A stretch of 64,000 nt of DNA from Diadema setosum (taxonomy: Eukaryota > Echinodermata > Echinoidea > Diadematoida > Diadematidae). The DNA lies in NCBI GenBank assembly GCA_033980235.1, contig CM067072.1, positions 18,107,047 to 18,171,046 on the forward strand, in the 5' to 3' direction. The position numbers and the translations under genes are program-made. Shown here piece after piece: positions 12,729 to 22,565 of this stretch. Below the pieces are notes generated by a model, which had not been told where the DNA came from, ran no database searches, and worked only from the letters and a program-made list of their open reading frames with translations. Positions within the stretch are counted from its first letter, which is position 1. Each line of letters begins with the position of its first letter.

Positions 12729-14971
12729 TGTGGTTAGCCTCCTCTTAAACCAAAAATATCCCAACCGTCCAATCGAGTATCAAACATTATCTTATCCTCC
12801 AGTCAGTCGGTATACCCAGATATCGATCTATTTAGTCCTGGTCTGCCTGAGCACGAGGCAAGCGTTGTTATCAATCTCTGGGGTGAGACGCCAATAACAT
12901 AAAGTCATCACTCGAAAGAATATTTCTCTTATTAGTCTAACACTCAGATGTATACAGCGATTGTCATTCCCTCTCCTTCGTTCCCTCCTATATGACGTAA
13001 GGAAGTAAGTTTTTCGTTTCGAGCCCGCCTAGGTACCTCTCGCTGATTGACAAGATGATTGAGAGCGAGTTAGTGTTATCGAAGAAAGTCATCGCAATGA
13101 AAACTTCCGTCCTCGACTTTTACTTTCAATCGGGCGCATTTTTATCGATCTTCTGCGCGTGAGAGCGGCATGTATGCGGCAAAATGCTTAAATATGGATA
13201 GACGGATTGACCGTTATCTCACGGTGATCGTTGGCTATAACGTCACTGACCTCATCAACGGCACGAGGAGGGAAAACTGTGCCAATAGCAGCAGTGAAGA
13301 TGATGGATTGAATAGATCATAATCGACATGTCAACATCGGCTTTTGCGATATCCTCTATTTGGCTATACCTACGGTAAAAAAAAAAGAAGTGGAAAAAGC
13401 ATGACGATATCCCTGTACTTTCACATTAACTTGTAAGAAATGATTCTCTCGTCAATCTTCCTGAGATATATACCAAAGGTGTTCCTATCTCCTTCTCTTT
13501 CTCTCTCTCTCTCTCTCTGCACATGATCAACATGGTTTTCATGTTCCTTACTATTCTGCTTGCTCTGCGGCTTCATTTTGCCTTCTCCTGTTGGAAGTAA
13601 GCTTACATAGAAGATAAAACAGTTTCTCTGCTTATTAAAAACCGAAATCATGTTTATTAGAATCCAGACGAAATATGCAAGTGGAACGCTATGCCCTGAC
13701 ATACAGATCTAGTTGTCACTGAAGAGAAAATTCACCCTACATTTTATATTCCCGAAAGTATACTTATATATAAGGAATTGATGGACCCAAATCATATTCT
13801 ATGGTAAACTACGTTCTTATGCCCAAATTCATACCAAATATTTACGACAAACAAAAATTTCCATGATCTGCCCAATAGAACAACCCATTTTAAAAGAAGG
13901 ACGACCAGATTTAAAAGCCCCATTCAAAGAATGATTTTCCTAAAATGACAAGCGAATCCTTTATCAAATTGACTAAGTTACACTTAGTGAAAGCAAACAA
14001 GGCTGAAAGAACTCATTGAAATTGGAAAAAGTGTGGGAGTGTTTAACAGAGGCCGCGGAAAGGGGGGTAGGGGACACACATACATTTGTGGCTCTTCAGG
14101 AATATTGGGGGGAATATCGAAAAAATAGTAAAGAAAAAAGAAAAAAAAAAGAAAAAGGCAACCAAAAATCCTCAGCTCCGAGAGTTTCGCCGAGAGATTC
14201 TGCACAACAAGGGGGGGGGGGGTACTTTGTACATTGACTCTTGACCCTCCTTCCCCATTGCCCAGCAGCCCCCCCCCCCCCCCCACCTTACTACACAATG
14301 ATCTTAGCTAAAAGGCCGAGAAGCGTGAACACTCCCCTAGAAAACCTCCTGCGACCTCTGTAACATTTTAACAGAAAACAAATTTAACATACACTGTATT
14401 TGTTTTAAAAAGTCATATCAATCACAATCTCATATGAAGAAAACATACTAAATGATTAATAATGTCATCGTCTCAGAAACCTTCCATTATCATTAAGTAA
14501 AACAAAAGGGGACAAATCATGTGCACCGCATGTGTGAATATCAGACACAACAATTGATTGTTTTAAGACTTATATCACCGAATAGTTATGCCTTTAAAAG
14601 CGAAGGGGAATGTAGCTTCTTCATTATCCGCCATCTAGGAGAAGACTTCATCAAAATCACATCCATAGCTGTGAAAACCTTCGGTCATGCCAAACACGTT
14701 AACCTCTCTCTTCCTTCTTCCTTCCACCTATGAGGTGGCCATACTTGATGCAAATTATCGCTTAGATGAACATTAGCTTACACTTAACACAAGTTACATA
14801 ATTTGTAGTATTCACGAAGGGTTTGTTCTTCTACTTCTTCTTCTTCTTCTTCTACTTCTTCTTTTTCTCCTGTAAAACTCCTACTACTTCTACTTCTTAG
14901 TAAGGGCGTGTTTCCCCGCAACTTTGAATGTGATGTAGACAACTCCTTAATTTGGCAATTATACTTATTTG

Positions 14972-15005
<34 letters not shown>

Positions 15006-17283
15006 AGTGTGATCGTTACCCATTACGACTGCATAATATCTTATTTGGATTGCTATGGTATCCTCTAGTCATTTATGGCGTCAATGTAATAATTCTGTTT
15101 TAAGCAGTGTGCGAACAGAGTCGCCCTACCACCTTTTCGTGTGTCGTAGATGATCAGGAGAAATCCCTCCTCAATTATTTTCTATGGATGAGTCATATGA
15201 CTGGTGGCTTTGATCAGTGGCTTTTACTACACACATACAACAACAACATACACATAATACACGCCCCTGCCAAAAAGGAAGTGATGGAGTGTAATACCAG
15301 TATCATGTCAACTTATAAATTGTCTATGCTATAATTTCAACTGTCCGTATAACTTTCAAGACGCATGCATATAGTGGAATTCGTTTGTCTATTGTTTATG
15401 AACTAATGATAACCATTATAGTCTCGAAATATTACGTTGATACCGCAGGGGAGAAATGAAATCCCAGCTGAGGAAGGATCTTTCATTCCGTTAATGCATA
15501 AAAGCAATCGCCGTGTTGGAAAGGATTCAAAGAACCAAAAATAAATCTCTAATACTCAGTCTTTACTAAGTCTTTCCACTCGAGTGAAAAAAAAAAATAA
15601 TTGAAAACAAATTGACGATTAGAAGGACATCCTTCTTATTATACAACCACTTTGTAAAGGTATTTTGCAATACATGATAATTCCGAAGTGAAATCTCGTT
15701 TAGCACTTTGCTGCATGGATGTCGTTGTCACGGATTTTTTGATTATTCTTTTCTTGCTAATACAGCTGTATGTCGTTTTACAAATATTGTTTGTCCATCT
15801 TATGTTGTTTAAATACGTATATTTTATGCTGATCCGGCCACTCTGTATAAAGATTCGCGATAAATGAATGAATAAAATAAATTAATTACATTCATTGTGT
15901 CAAGATATTATACTGTAGATATTATGTGTAATCTTCAGCTTTCAATATTGGAGTTTGATTTGTTGATTGTTCTTATTTCAATCAAATCAAAATGTTGTCG
16001 ACGTCATTTTCGATATTTAATGTCCGAAGGAGGGATTCCATTGAATGTAGCTATCATTATATACACACAAATATGTGTGTGGGAGAGGGGGAGAAATGAC
16101 GCACACAAATATGATGATGACGTGGTGTAAATTTTGGCAGGGGAGACATGACATGGAAAATCAAATCAAATAAAACTTTCCTCATCATAATGAAATGACT
16201 AGAATTTGGGAACGTCTAATTCAATAGCCCCAAGACCTACTTCTTTATCAAACTAATTCGCCGGAAGCTGATCTGCTTTATCGATGATTTCTACCAACTA
16301 TACTGACTGCCAGTAGTGCCCGTACCGAAACATTGATAGTCGGGTGAAACATTAAGGCTAGTGGAATGGTGAGAGAAAGACAAACACCTCAAGAGCAGAG
16401 CACAAACTCAGAGGCATGGAGGCGAAAATAAAGACAACTTTAGGCTCTGACAGAGGGTTGTAAAAGCATCCATTATTGCTGGGAAAAAAATACAAACTAA
16501 ACTGGAGATGTCACAAGTAACTGAATATATGATAATCATAATTCAGATGAGAAAATTTCCAAGTAGTACAAAATATAAGATTTTTTTTTTTGATTTGTTG
16601 TAACATAAACATATCGAAAATGCTTCCTTAATTTAAATGAAGTTGAAGAGAAAAAAAGAAAAATAAGTTGCAAGGAGTGATTTTCCCCTAGACTCAACAT
16701 CCGTTGTGTTGCCCGAAAGGCGGAATATTCACATTTGAAATGCGAAGTGATCGATTACATGCTCATTGATTTTCCTCGTTGTATCTTCATACAGTTTGCA
16801 GCTTGCAGTTCGACACAGCAGGAGATAGAGTACCTGCAAAAAGACGTAAGTACAAACTTGAGTACACGAAGGTAAAGGTTATAGTTCTTGCGAGCCCGCA
16901 AGCACGTCCCATGCAATCGGATACTGTGATAGAGCAATCGTATACATCGATTTTGAATAACTTCATGCCATTTAGTCGTAAGATTTATTTCAAGTGGCTT
17001 CCTAGTTGGAATAGCACGGTAATAATAAGAAAGTAACTTCACCAGCCTGCCATATCGCCAAACCACATCGTCCGCACTTCAAAATCTTTGAAAAAATTCG
17101 CAGCACCCAAGGCACTATCGCGAGATTTGGGCAGGATTAATTCAACCACACTAACATCTCTGTAAAAGTGACTTGGGAGAGGGAAAAAAGTTAACCACAC
17201 TAGACCCTATGATATCCAGAATTTGGTGAATATTTGTGTGTATATCTACCTTTCATTATAAATATATATCATATGTCTATATA

Positions 17284-17333
<50 letters not shown>

Positions 17334-19512
17334 ATCTAGTAAAACATACCATTTTACGGTTAAAGTTTTTTCACAGGATTCGGCCTCCTTCTCTTCCTTG
17401 CGAACAGCAAGAGCCAAGGGAGTGTTAATGCACTATACAAGAATTATTCATACCTTCAGACAGTATCTGTGCGTTGGGGAAGAGAACCCCGACCGCCGTG
17501 CTTGAGTTGAAGAGGCCAAAATGTTTCCGCTTGTTTTCTCAAAGCGTCCTCAGCAGTTCGCCCGTTATCCTCTTGTGACGCGTAGTATCCTCGGGGAACG
17601 AGTCACTTCATTTTTTATAAGTTTTCTTCTGGAATTACCGCAATATGTTCCACCACTCGCTCTCTCTCACTTAAAGATTAGCGTTTATGAAATTCAAGAG
17701 TTCTCTTATTTGATACGACTGAGTAGCGAAGTAATGCAAATTTGTGGAGAAGGAAGGATATGTTGATGGAGAAATATCGGGAAATTGGACTATTTGTAAA
17801 TTCTCAGATTTACTCAGAGGCGCTGATAAGCTTGTTACAGAGACAAAGGTAAAAAGAAAGAGAAATTTTAAATGTTTTGATAGACAAATTTTAAAAAGAA
17901 ACACCCTGAAAGAAAAGATGCGTTTTGTTACATTTTTAAAACAAGAAAAGTTGGTCAAATAGAATTCGCATGTTCGTATTCGGCTCTTTTTAATCAAAAA
18001 ACAAAAAATTCGACTCGCCTCTTAAAGAACGAAGTAGACGGTAAAATCAGGCAGAGCAGGTATATTACCGTGTAAACCTAGTGTTTGACAGAAAACAGGA
18101 AAAATGAGAAAGAGCTAAAAGAGTACTAAGGAGTGGGAACAATGAGTGAGTTGGTTAAATGAGCAAGTACATGTACCAGCCTTTCATGTTCCTGGTATGA
18201 TGTACCAGGAATGATAACAGGGATGGGAAGGATCAGAGTTAGTAAAAAAATGTTCGGCACCGCTGCGACTTGTGGAATTAATGTAAGTTTGCATGCGAAA
18301 AACGATGACGTTTGCTCCTTTTTGGTCACGAGATGGCGTTCTCGTAAAACTGGTTCGTAAGAGGATGAATGAACTGGGTTTAATTGGTGTTCTTTAACGC
18401 TACCTTACAATAACTATTGGGTTGTGAGTGAAAGTGAATTACGTACGACATTCCAGTTAATGCTTCTCCTCCACTTTGATACGAGGTGAGGAATTATTCA
18501 TGTTTTTATATTACAGTATTTGTATTTTGTATTACAGTATTCTGGGTTGACAAGAAAGACAGTCCTGTTGGTAAGTTGCCTTTTATTTACATTTAACAAT
18601 ATGTCTCTTCAGTTTTTGCCGGCAAATAAAAAAGACTAACGATATGATGGATTTGTTAGCGCCATTCTAAAGTGTCCCTGTAAGACTCCTTTTTTAAATA
18701 AAAAGAATAATGACTGTGTTCATGATGGCTGTGTTCACAGTTTGCATTTGCAATTTTCCACTGAACTTTTCTCTCACCAGTGGATGCCGCTTTTGAATTT
18801 TGTTCCATTCAACCATTTTGCATTGAAATTTTTTCGTTAGGATTTGTAAGAAATTACAAGAACAGTTGTGTCATATTTTTCACTTGCCCATTTTCCTCAG
18901 GACTTACTTTCTTACCGAAGACCAAAGTATGATGTCATTTCTCCTCTTGGTTTAGTACTTATTTTTCCGTTGTTATTTTGATTGCAAATTGTCACGCAAT
19001 CCAGCCTCGGCTGTTCAAAATTGAATTTGAACTGAAGTCCCTCTTGTCGACAGATTTGATACGTATGAACCTTTTCGCGAAAAGATCTCATCGTAGGAAA
19101 TTGTTAGCAATGAGAATGACCATGGAAAAAATAGTGAAAACCCCCAAACAAACAGAAGAGAAACAATCAAACAAATCAACACCCATAAGAATACAGCGTT
19201 AAACCTATTTGTAGTCATTTACTCATTTAGTGCAAGTAATATTCATCATTATGAGCAGCCCACCAGTAAATTATTAGTTTAATCGACAAAATGTGATATG
19301 ATTCTTATCAAGCTGTACCATGTTGCTATTTAAAAGCGATTATAGGTGCATTTTGTTATCAGTATTATATCAGTATTAAATTCAGAGAATGTTCTCTTCT
19401 TGTCATTTCAGACACCGAAATTTTCACAGTCAGAGCCAACAGCGCAGAAGAAATTCTGGGTACGTTTATTCTTTATCGCCACACACTCAGACAGACATTA
19501 TTATGAACATGC

Positions 19513-19561
<49 letters not shown>

Positions 19562-20080
19562 TCCACTTGATGGCCTTCGAATGTTATTATAAGAATGAGT
19601 CTCGAGTTGTAGTTTTGTAGTTCAAACAAGGTTTTTATTAATAAAATTTTCGGCTCGCCTCGGACCTTGATCGCTTCTTTAAAAAACAAAGCTGCTGAAG
19701 TTACGCCTTATGGTAATGGATTACTGAATATTCAATATCGAATGCATTTTCCATGATGTGTTGTGCAATCTTACTACTTTTCCATATATTGCTTGTTATC
19801 ATGAGATGAGATGAATAAACCCTACACAAACTCCATACAACTCAAAACTTCAGTGATCTCTGTGACCCCGTTTACTGACTCGACTCCGGTCTTTCTTTTT
19901 TCCACAGATTGCTTCGTTGAAATTTGCATCGCGGACTTCATAAACTGTGCCAAGGAATGTTTGTTCTACCCAAACAGCGGCTCCTGTTTGCCTTCGTGTC
20001 GCCGCACGAGGTCGCTGTGTAGCATTAAGTGCTTCAAGCGATACGACATGTCTAACTCCAACATGCAAGCGGTGCACTGA
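8085..20080 (+). CDS. Secreted eight-cysteine peptide precursor (five exons, family not recognised)
   Basis: Spliced gene: 8085-8151, 16795-16845, 18538-18570, 19412-19459 and 19908-20080, 372 nt in total, giving 123 residues and a stop. Every junction is phase 1 with AG/GT borders; three donors are GTAAGT, the fourth GTACGT. Residues 1-22 form a signal peptide (hydrophobic core after a polar start, TQA before likely cleavage). Residues 23-67 are a pro-region with a KR pair at 38-39 and a net acidic part after it. Residues 68-111 form a compact basic domain with cysteines at 68, 73, 80, 84, 93, 97, 104 and 108 (spacing X4, X6, X3, X8, X3, X6, X3). One further cysteine, C24, sits just after the signal peptide. 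This is the layout of a secreted, proteolytically matured, disulfide-rich peptide such as a defence, signalling or venom-like peptide. Function is unknown and I place it in no family. ATG is chosen because it follows the acceptor directly and opens the signal sequence. Exon 2 is the least certain part; skipping it keeps the frame. Confidence 0.75.
8291..8669 (+). mobile_element. 3' end of a CR1/L2-like non-LTR retrotransposon (decayed)
   Basis: Read with two frameshifts, the sequence gives the typical C-terminal end of a LINE reverse-transcriptase protein: KALHNLSPGY near 8294, AFSSVAPRLWHSLPVQ near 8419, and FKSELKTYLFQQL near 8500. A short 3' UTR with 'ggcgctatataaatgctg' follows, ending in a (TCA)n tail. 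That combination is characteristic of CR1/L2/Rex1-type elements. The copy is 5'-truncated, frameshifted and non-functional, in sense orientation inside intron 1. Confidence 0.75.
8624..8669 (+). repeat. (TCA)n tail of the LINE copy
   Basis: About 15 TCA/TTA units directly after the retroelement 3' UTR, as expected for a microsatellite-ended LINE. Confidence 0.9.
10191..10288. repeat. 49-bp tandem duplication
   Basis: 10191-10239 and 10240-10288 are copies differing at only about two positions (unit starts CAACAGTGGAGGCATTCATA). High identity indicates a recent duplication. A partial relative (gcattcataaaag) lies just upstream near 10142. Confidence 0.9.
11137..11226. repeat. Compound (AT)n(GT)n microsatellite
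   Basis: About 24 AT units followed without interruption by about 21 GT units. The IY/CV-rich ORFs over it are artefacts. Confidence 0.95.
12672..12727. repeat. (TG)n microsatellite
   Basis: About 27 uninterrupted TG units. A (TTG)n tract of about seven units lies about 200 bp upstream, at 12454-12474. Confidence 0.95.
14211..14284. repeat. Paired poly-G and poly-C runs
   Basis: A 12-nt G run (about 14211-14222) and a C run of about 17 nt (about 14268-14284) lie some 45 nt apart on the same strand. They are complementary and could fold back or form G-quadruplex/i-motif structures. Run lengths in assemblies are often unreliable. Confidence 0.8.
14829..14866. repeat. (CTT)n tract
   Basis: Polypyrimidine CTT/CTA triplets; the matching E-rich minus-strand ORF is an artefact. 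Confidence 0.85.
14970..15010. repeat. (GT)n microsatellite
   Basis: About 19 GT units with one GC interruption. Confidence 0.9.
16795..16845 (+). CDS. Exon 2: short pro-region exon with KR site
   Basis: 51 nt, phase 1 at both ends, acceptor cttcatacag and donor C|GTAAGT. In the gene's frame it encodes residues 24-39, beginning with a cysteine and ending AKR, a plausible prohormone-convertase site. It is also open in phase 0, but that frame does not fit the neighbours. Because its length is a multiple of three, it could be a cassette exon. Confidence 0.6.
17279..17331. repeat. (TA)n microsatellite in intron 2
   Basis: About 25 TA units, with one TG unit near the start. Confidence 0.95.
18538..18570 (+). 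CDS. Exon 3: 33-nt pro-region micro-exon
   Basis: Encodes FWVDKKDSPV plus split codons, phase 1 to phase 1, with donor G|GTAAGT. Two acceptors 21 nt apart (AG ending at 18516 and 18537) share the sequence ttacagtatt. The upstream one would add seven codons in frame with no stop. Confidence 0.7.
19412..19459 (+). CDS. Exon 4: 48-nt acidic pro-region exon
   Basis: Encodes TEIFTVRANSAEEIL plus split codons, phase 1 to phase 1. Acceptor tgtcatttcag, donor G|GTACGT. It completes the acidic segment before the cysteine domain. Confidence 0.7.
19518..19556. repeat. (TA)n microsatellite in intron 4
   Basis: About 19 TA units, only about 60 bp after the exon 4 donor. Confidence 0.95.
19908..20080 (+). 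CDS. Exon 5: eight-cysteine domain and stop
   Basis: The acceptor is strong (tctttcttttttccacag). In phase 1 the exon gives 56 residues and TGA at 20078-20080. All eight domain cysteines are here, so the whole disulfide core is one exon. The half-domains CX4CX6CX3C and CX3CX6CX3C align with each other. The domain is basic (7 K/R against 4 D/E up to residue 113) and ends in a short polar, cysteine-free tail. Confidence 0.8.
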
Positions 20081-22057
20081 GATTGGAAAGAAAAAAATGG
20101 GAACAAATGCAGAAAAAAAAAGTAGTTTAAGCGAGAAAAACAAAAGACAGTCCTGAACAATGACATACAACATTTTGGGCCATATCCCCCTACTATTGAC
20201 TAGGGATTTCATTATGTAGTTTATTATGAGTGATATGTCACATAAGTACAACACTGATTAGGGTCTGTCAGAATCTGTCGTGCACATGGCGTAAGAGAGA
20301 TAGTGTGTGAAAAAAAGAAGCACAATTGATACAGCACCTAAATGGAAAGAAAGTGATCTGTTACAATCCCTTTGATCTCGTAGCCTTACGTGGATTATGA
20401 TTAGAACAAACCTCTTTTTCCAGTTTCTGGCAATTAATTTTCGTATTCCTTTGCCCTTGGTGTTTTATTAATGTTTCGAAAGCAAACAGAATACTTTAAA
20501 GACGCATAGAGCCATCTTCATCCTTAACTTTTTAAAGGTGATAAACCTCCCTTTAACACCGTTCTTGCAATTTGTTTTCTTTTCTCCGTGAATTTCCCAT
20601 CTCACATTATCTGGCATGGACTGACACTATATTTCAGTCAGTCGTTACCGCACACAATAACATAAACTAAAGGACTCAACTAAGCACAGACCTATTTCTT
20701 TTAAAGCGAGGAAAACCTGTGGCTGACATGTAGATGGACAACTTGCTCCATTGCGTTTCCTCAGTATTGTGCTTTTTTTGTTCCCTGAACGAACTATCAA
20801 GAAGATTTTCATTTGACTTTTTGAGAGATTATATCATATTCATGGAGAGAGAGAAATGAAAAACAAGGACTAGGAAAGTGCTGTCCTGACTGCTTAAATT
20901 ATCACCCTTGAGTTTGTATTTCCCAATAATTTTTCATCGTCAAAATCGTCACACACAACAGCACTGAGAGTAAACAATCCATGTCAATTTTTTACAAAAT
21001 ATGGTAGACTATCAATTTTTTCAGTTATTCCTGATAAATCATTGAATAACACAATATTAACGAACAAATGCTAGTGTGATTTTTGTTTCTTTAAAATGTA
21101 ACGTGAGAGTGAAATACAGAGAGCTTGTAATAAGCGTTGATATCGTTTACCAATTATTGGTAATTCCAGCAAAGATCATTGCTTAGGATAATGTCACCAA
21201 ACAGCGATGTCCACAATCCATTTCTTTGTCACAATTTCACAACTTGGTCTATGGATTATTAACTTCACTTTGATTATTTCCACTGCAGCAGCTTGTCGTT
21301 AGTGCTGAACCTCCTGCAAATGTAAAAGGAAAGTGCATTACTTTGGGCCAGAACCATTAGCGTGTTAATTGTTGCATTGATCAACGATCCACTCCGTGTC
21401 AGCTCTTATTCTACAATGACTTACTTCTCTAAAAAGAAAAGAAAAAAGAAGAAGTGACGATAGTAGGTTTGTTGCAGTATCACTGGCATATCAAATCCTT
21501 CAACCATGTCAACTCTTTCTTTCATTCTTGATGGTATGGCACTAATACCGTTTAGTGACCATGACGCCTCTCACATATATTTTATTCAGTTTCTCCTTGT
21601 TCCCCAATGCGCAACAGCAATCACACCCAGTTTGAAAAATAAATCACATTCCCATCTCTGACCTCAACTATTATGTGGTGGATTTTAATTATAGGCCTTT
21701 ATTAACGATAAGAGAATCACGTCTACCAGGGACGTAATGAGGCGTTTTCCAAGCTCAAGGTGGGGTGATAAATTGCAGAAGAAATCGAAATAAAAACAAG
21801 GATCAATGCATGACGTTCAAAGGGAAATCAAACATCTTTGGTGTGTGTGTGTGTGGGTGTATTCTTTCCTGAAGCTCCCCAAATGGGAATGCCCTGACAA
21901 GTAATACACTGTATATCATTTTTAGGCTTTCCTATTTCAAATGTCAATAACATGTAAATTATTTTGCAAAGTGATATAAAGGAATTGATAGTTGAAGTTC
22001 ATTGAATGTCCTCACAATTGTATTTACCGTATATTTTGGATTGTTTGTCTTATTCGC
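20081..22057 (+). other. Likely 3' UTR of the cysteine-rich gene
   Basis: No further coding exon is seen after the TGA at 20078-20080. The first AATAAA with a GU-rich stretch behind it is at 22058, so about 2 kb of UTR is inferred. Weaker AATAAA motifs at 21638 and 21787 lack a good GU element. A short (GT)n at 21841-21856 lies inside. Confidence 0.35.
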
Positions 22058-22063
22058 AATAAA
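22058..22063 (+). terminator. Candidate polyadenylation signal AATAAA
   Basis: Canonical AATAAA followed within 10-60 nt by a strongly G/T-rich tract (gtatgttgtgtttgggtatg and onwards), the usual arrangement of a metazoan cleavage/polyadenylation site. It is the best candidate for the end of the gene starting at 8085. Confidence 0.4.
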
Positions 22064-22385
22064 TGGTGCGTATGTTGTGTTTGGGTATGTTGTCTGGTTG
22101 TATGTGTGTTTGTTGTTTGATTGCTGTTTCATCTGAATCTATTCGAAACAGCCTTCGGTCATCCTGGTGAATATATTCAGTCTTTACAGAGGGCAACTGA
22201 ATACATGAACATGCATAAAAAAAAAACGAGAAAGTGACTGAAAGGTTGAAAGTTATGAAATCATTAACGTTATTTTTCACTAACAGGAAAGAAAATGTAT
22301 ATAAAAAAAAAATACCGCAAACAGTCAAAATCCGAATATCATTGATAACCGACGGAGAAAACAATATGACTTGTGTTTTTCGCAT

Positions 22386-22565
22386 GCGCGTCTGTGTGGG
22401 TGTGTGGGTCTGTGGGTCTGTTGGTTAACTGTCTGGATGCGTGTGTACCTGATCGTGTGCGTGTGTGCGTGTGTGCGTGTGTGTGTGTGTGCGTGTGTGT
22501 GTGTGTGTGTGCGTGTGTGTGCGTGTGTGCGTGTTTGTGTGCGTGTGTGTGTGTGTCTGTGTGTT
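22386..22565. repeat. Complex (GT)n/(GC)n tract
   Basis: About 180 bp of alternating GT with regular GC and CT interruptions, preceded by a GTCTGTGG-type repeat. The 126-codon CV-rich ORF and its antisense H/T-rich partner come from this tract. Confidence 0.9.

Larger units (their letters stand above)
8152..16794 (+). other. Intron 1 of the cysteine-rich gene (repeat-laden)
   Basis: 8.6 kb between exons 1 and 2. It holds a LINE tail, a 49-bp tandem duplication, several microsatellites and G/C homopolymers, listed separately. A possible reverse-oriented retroelement tail (aaaccaaatc-type) is near 11410-11480, and another LINE-tail-like stretch ends near 15880 (aatgaatgaataaa). A well-bordered 63-nt segment at 9147-9209 is closed by a stop in the gene's phase and is not included. 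Additional small exons cannot be excluded. Confidence 0.5.

Noticed and set aside
17377..17504. Possible alternative last exon after tttttcacag, open about 40 codons in phase 1
   Set aside because: Two frames are open over the same stretch, there is no cysteine pattern and no polyadenylation signal close by.
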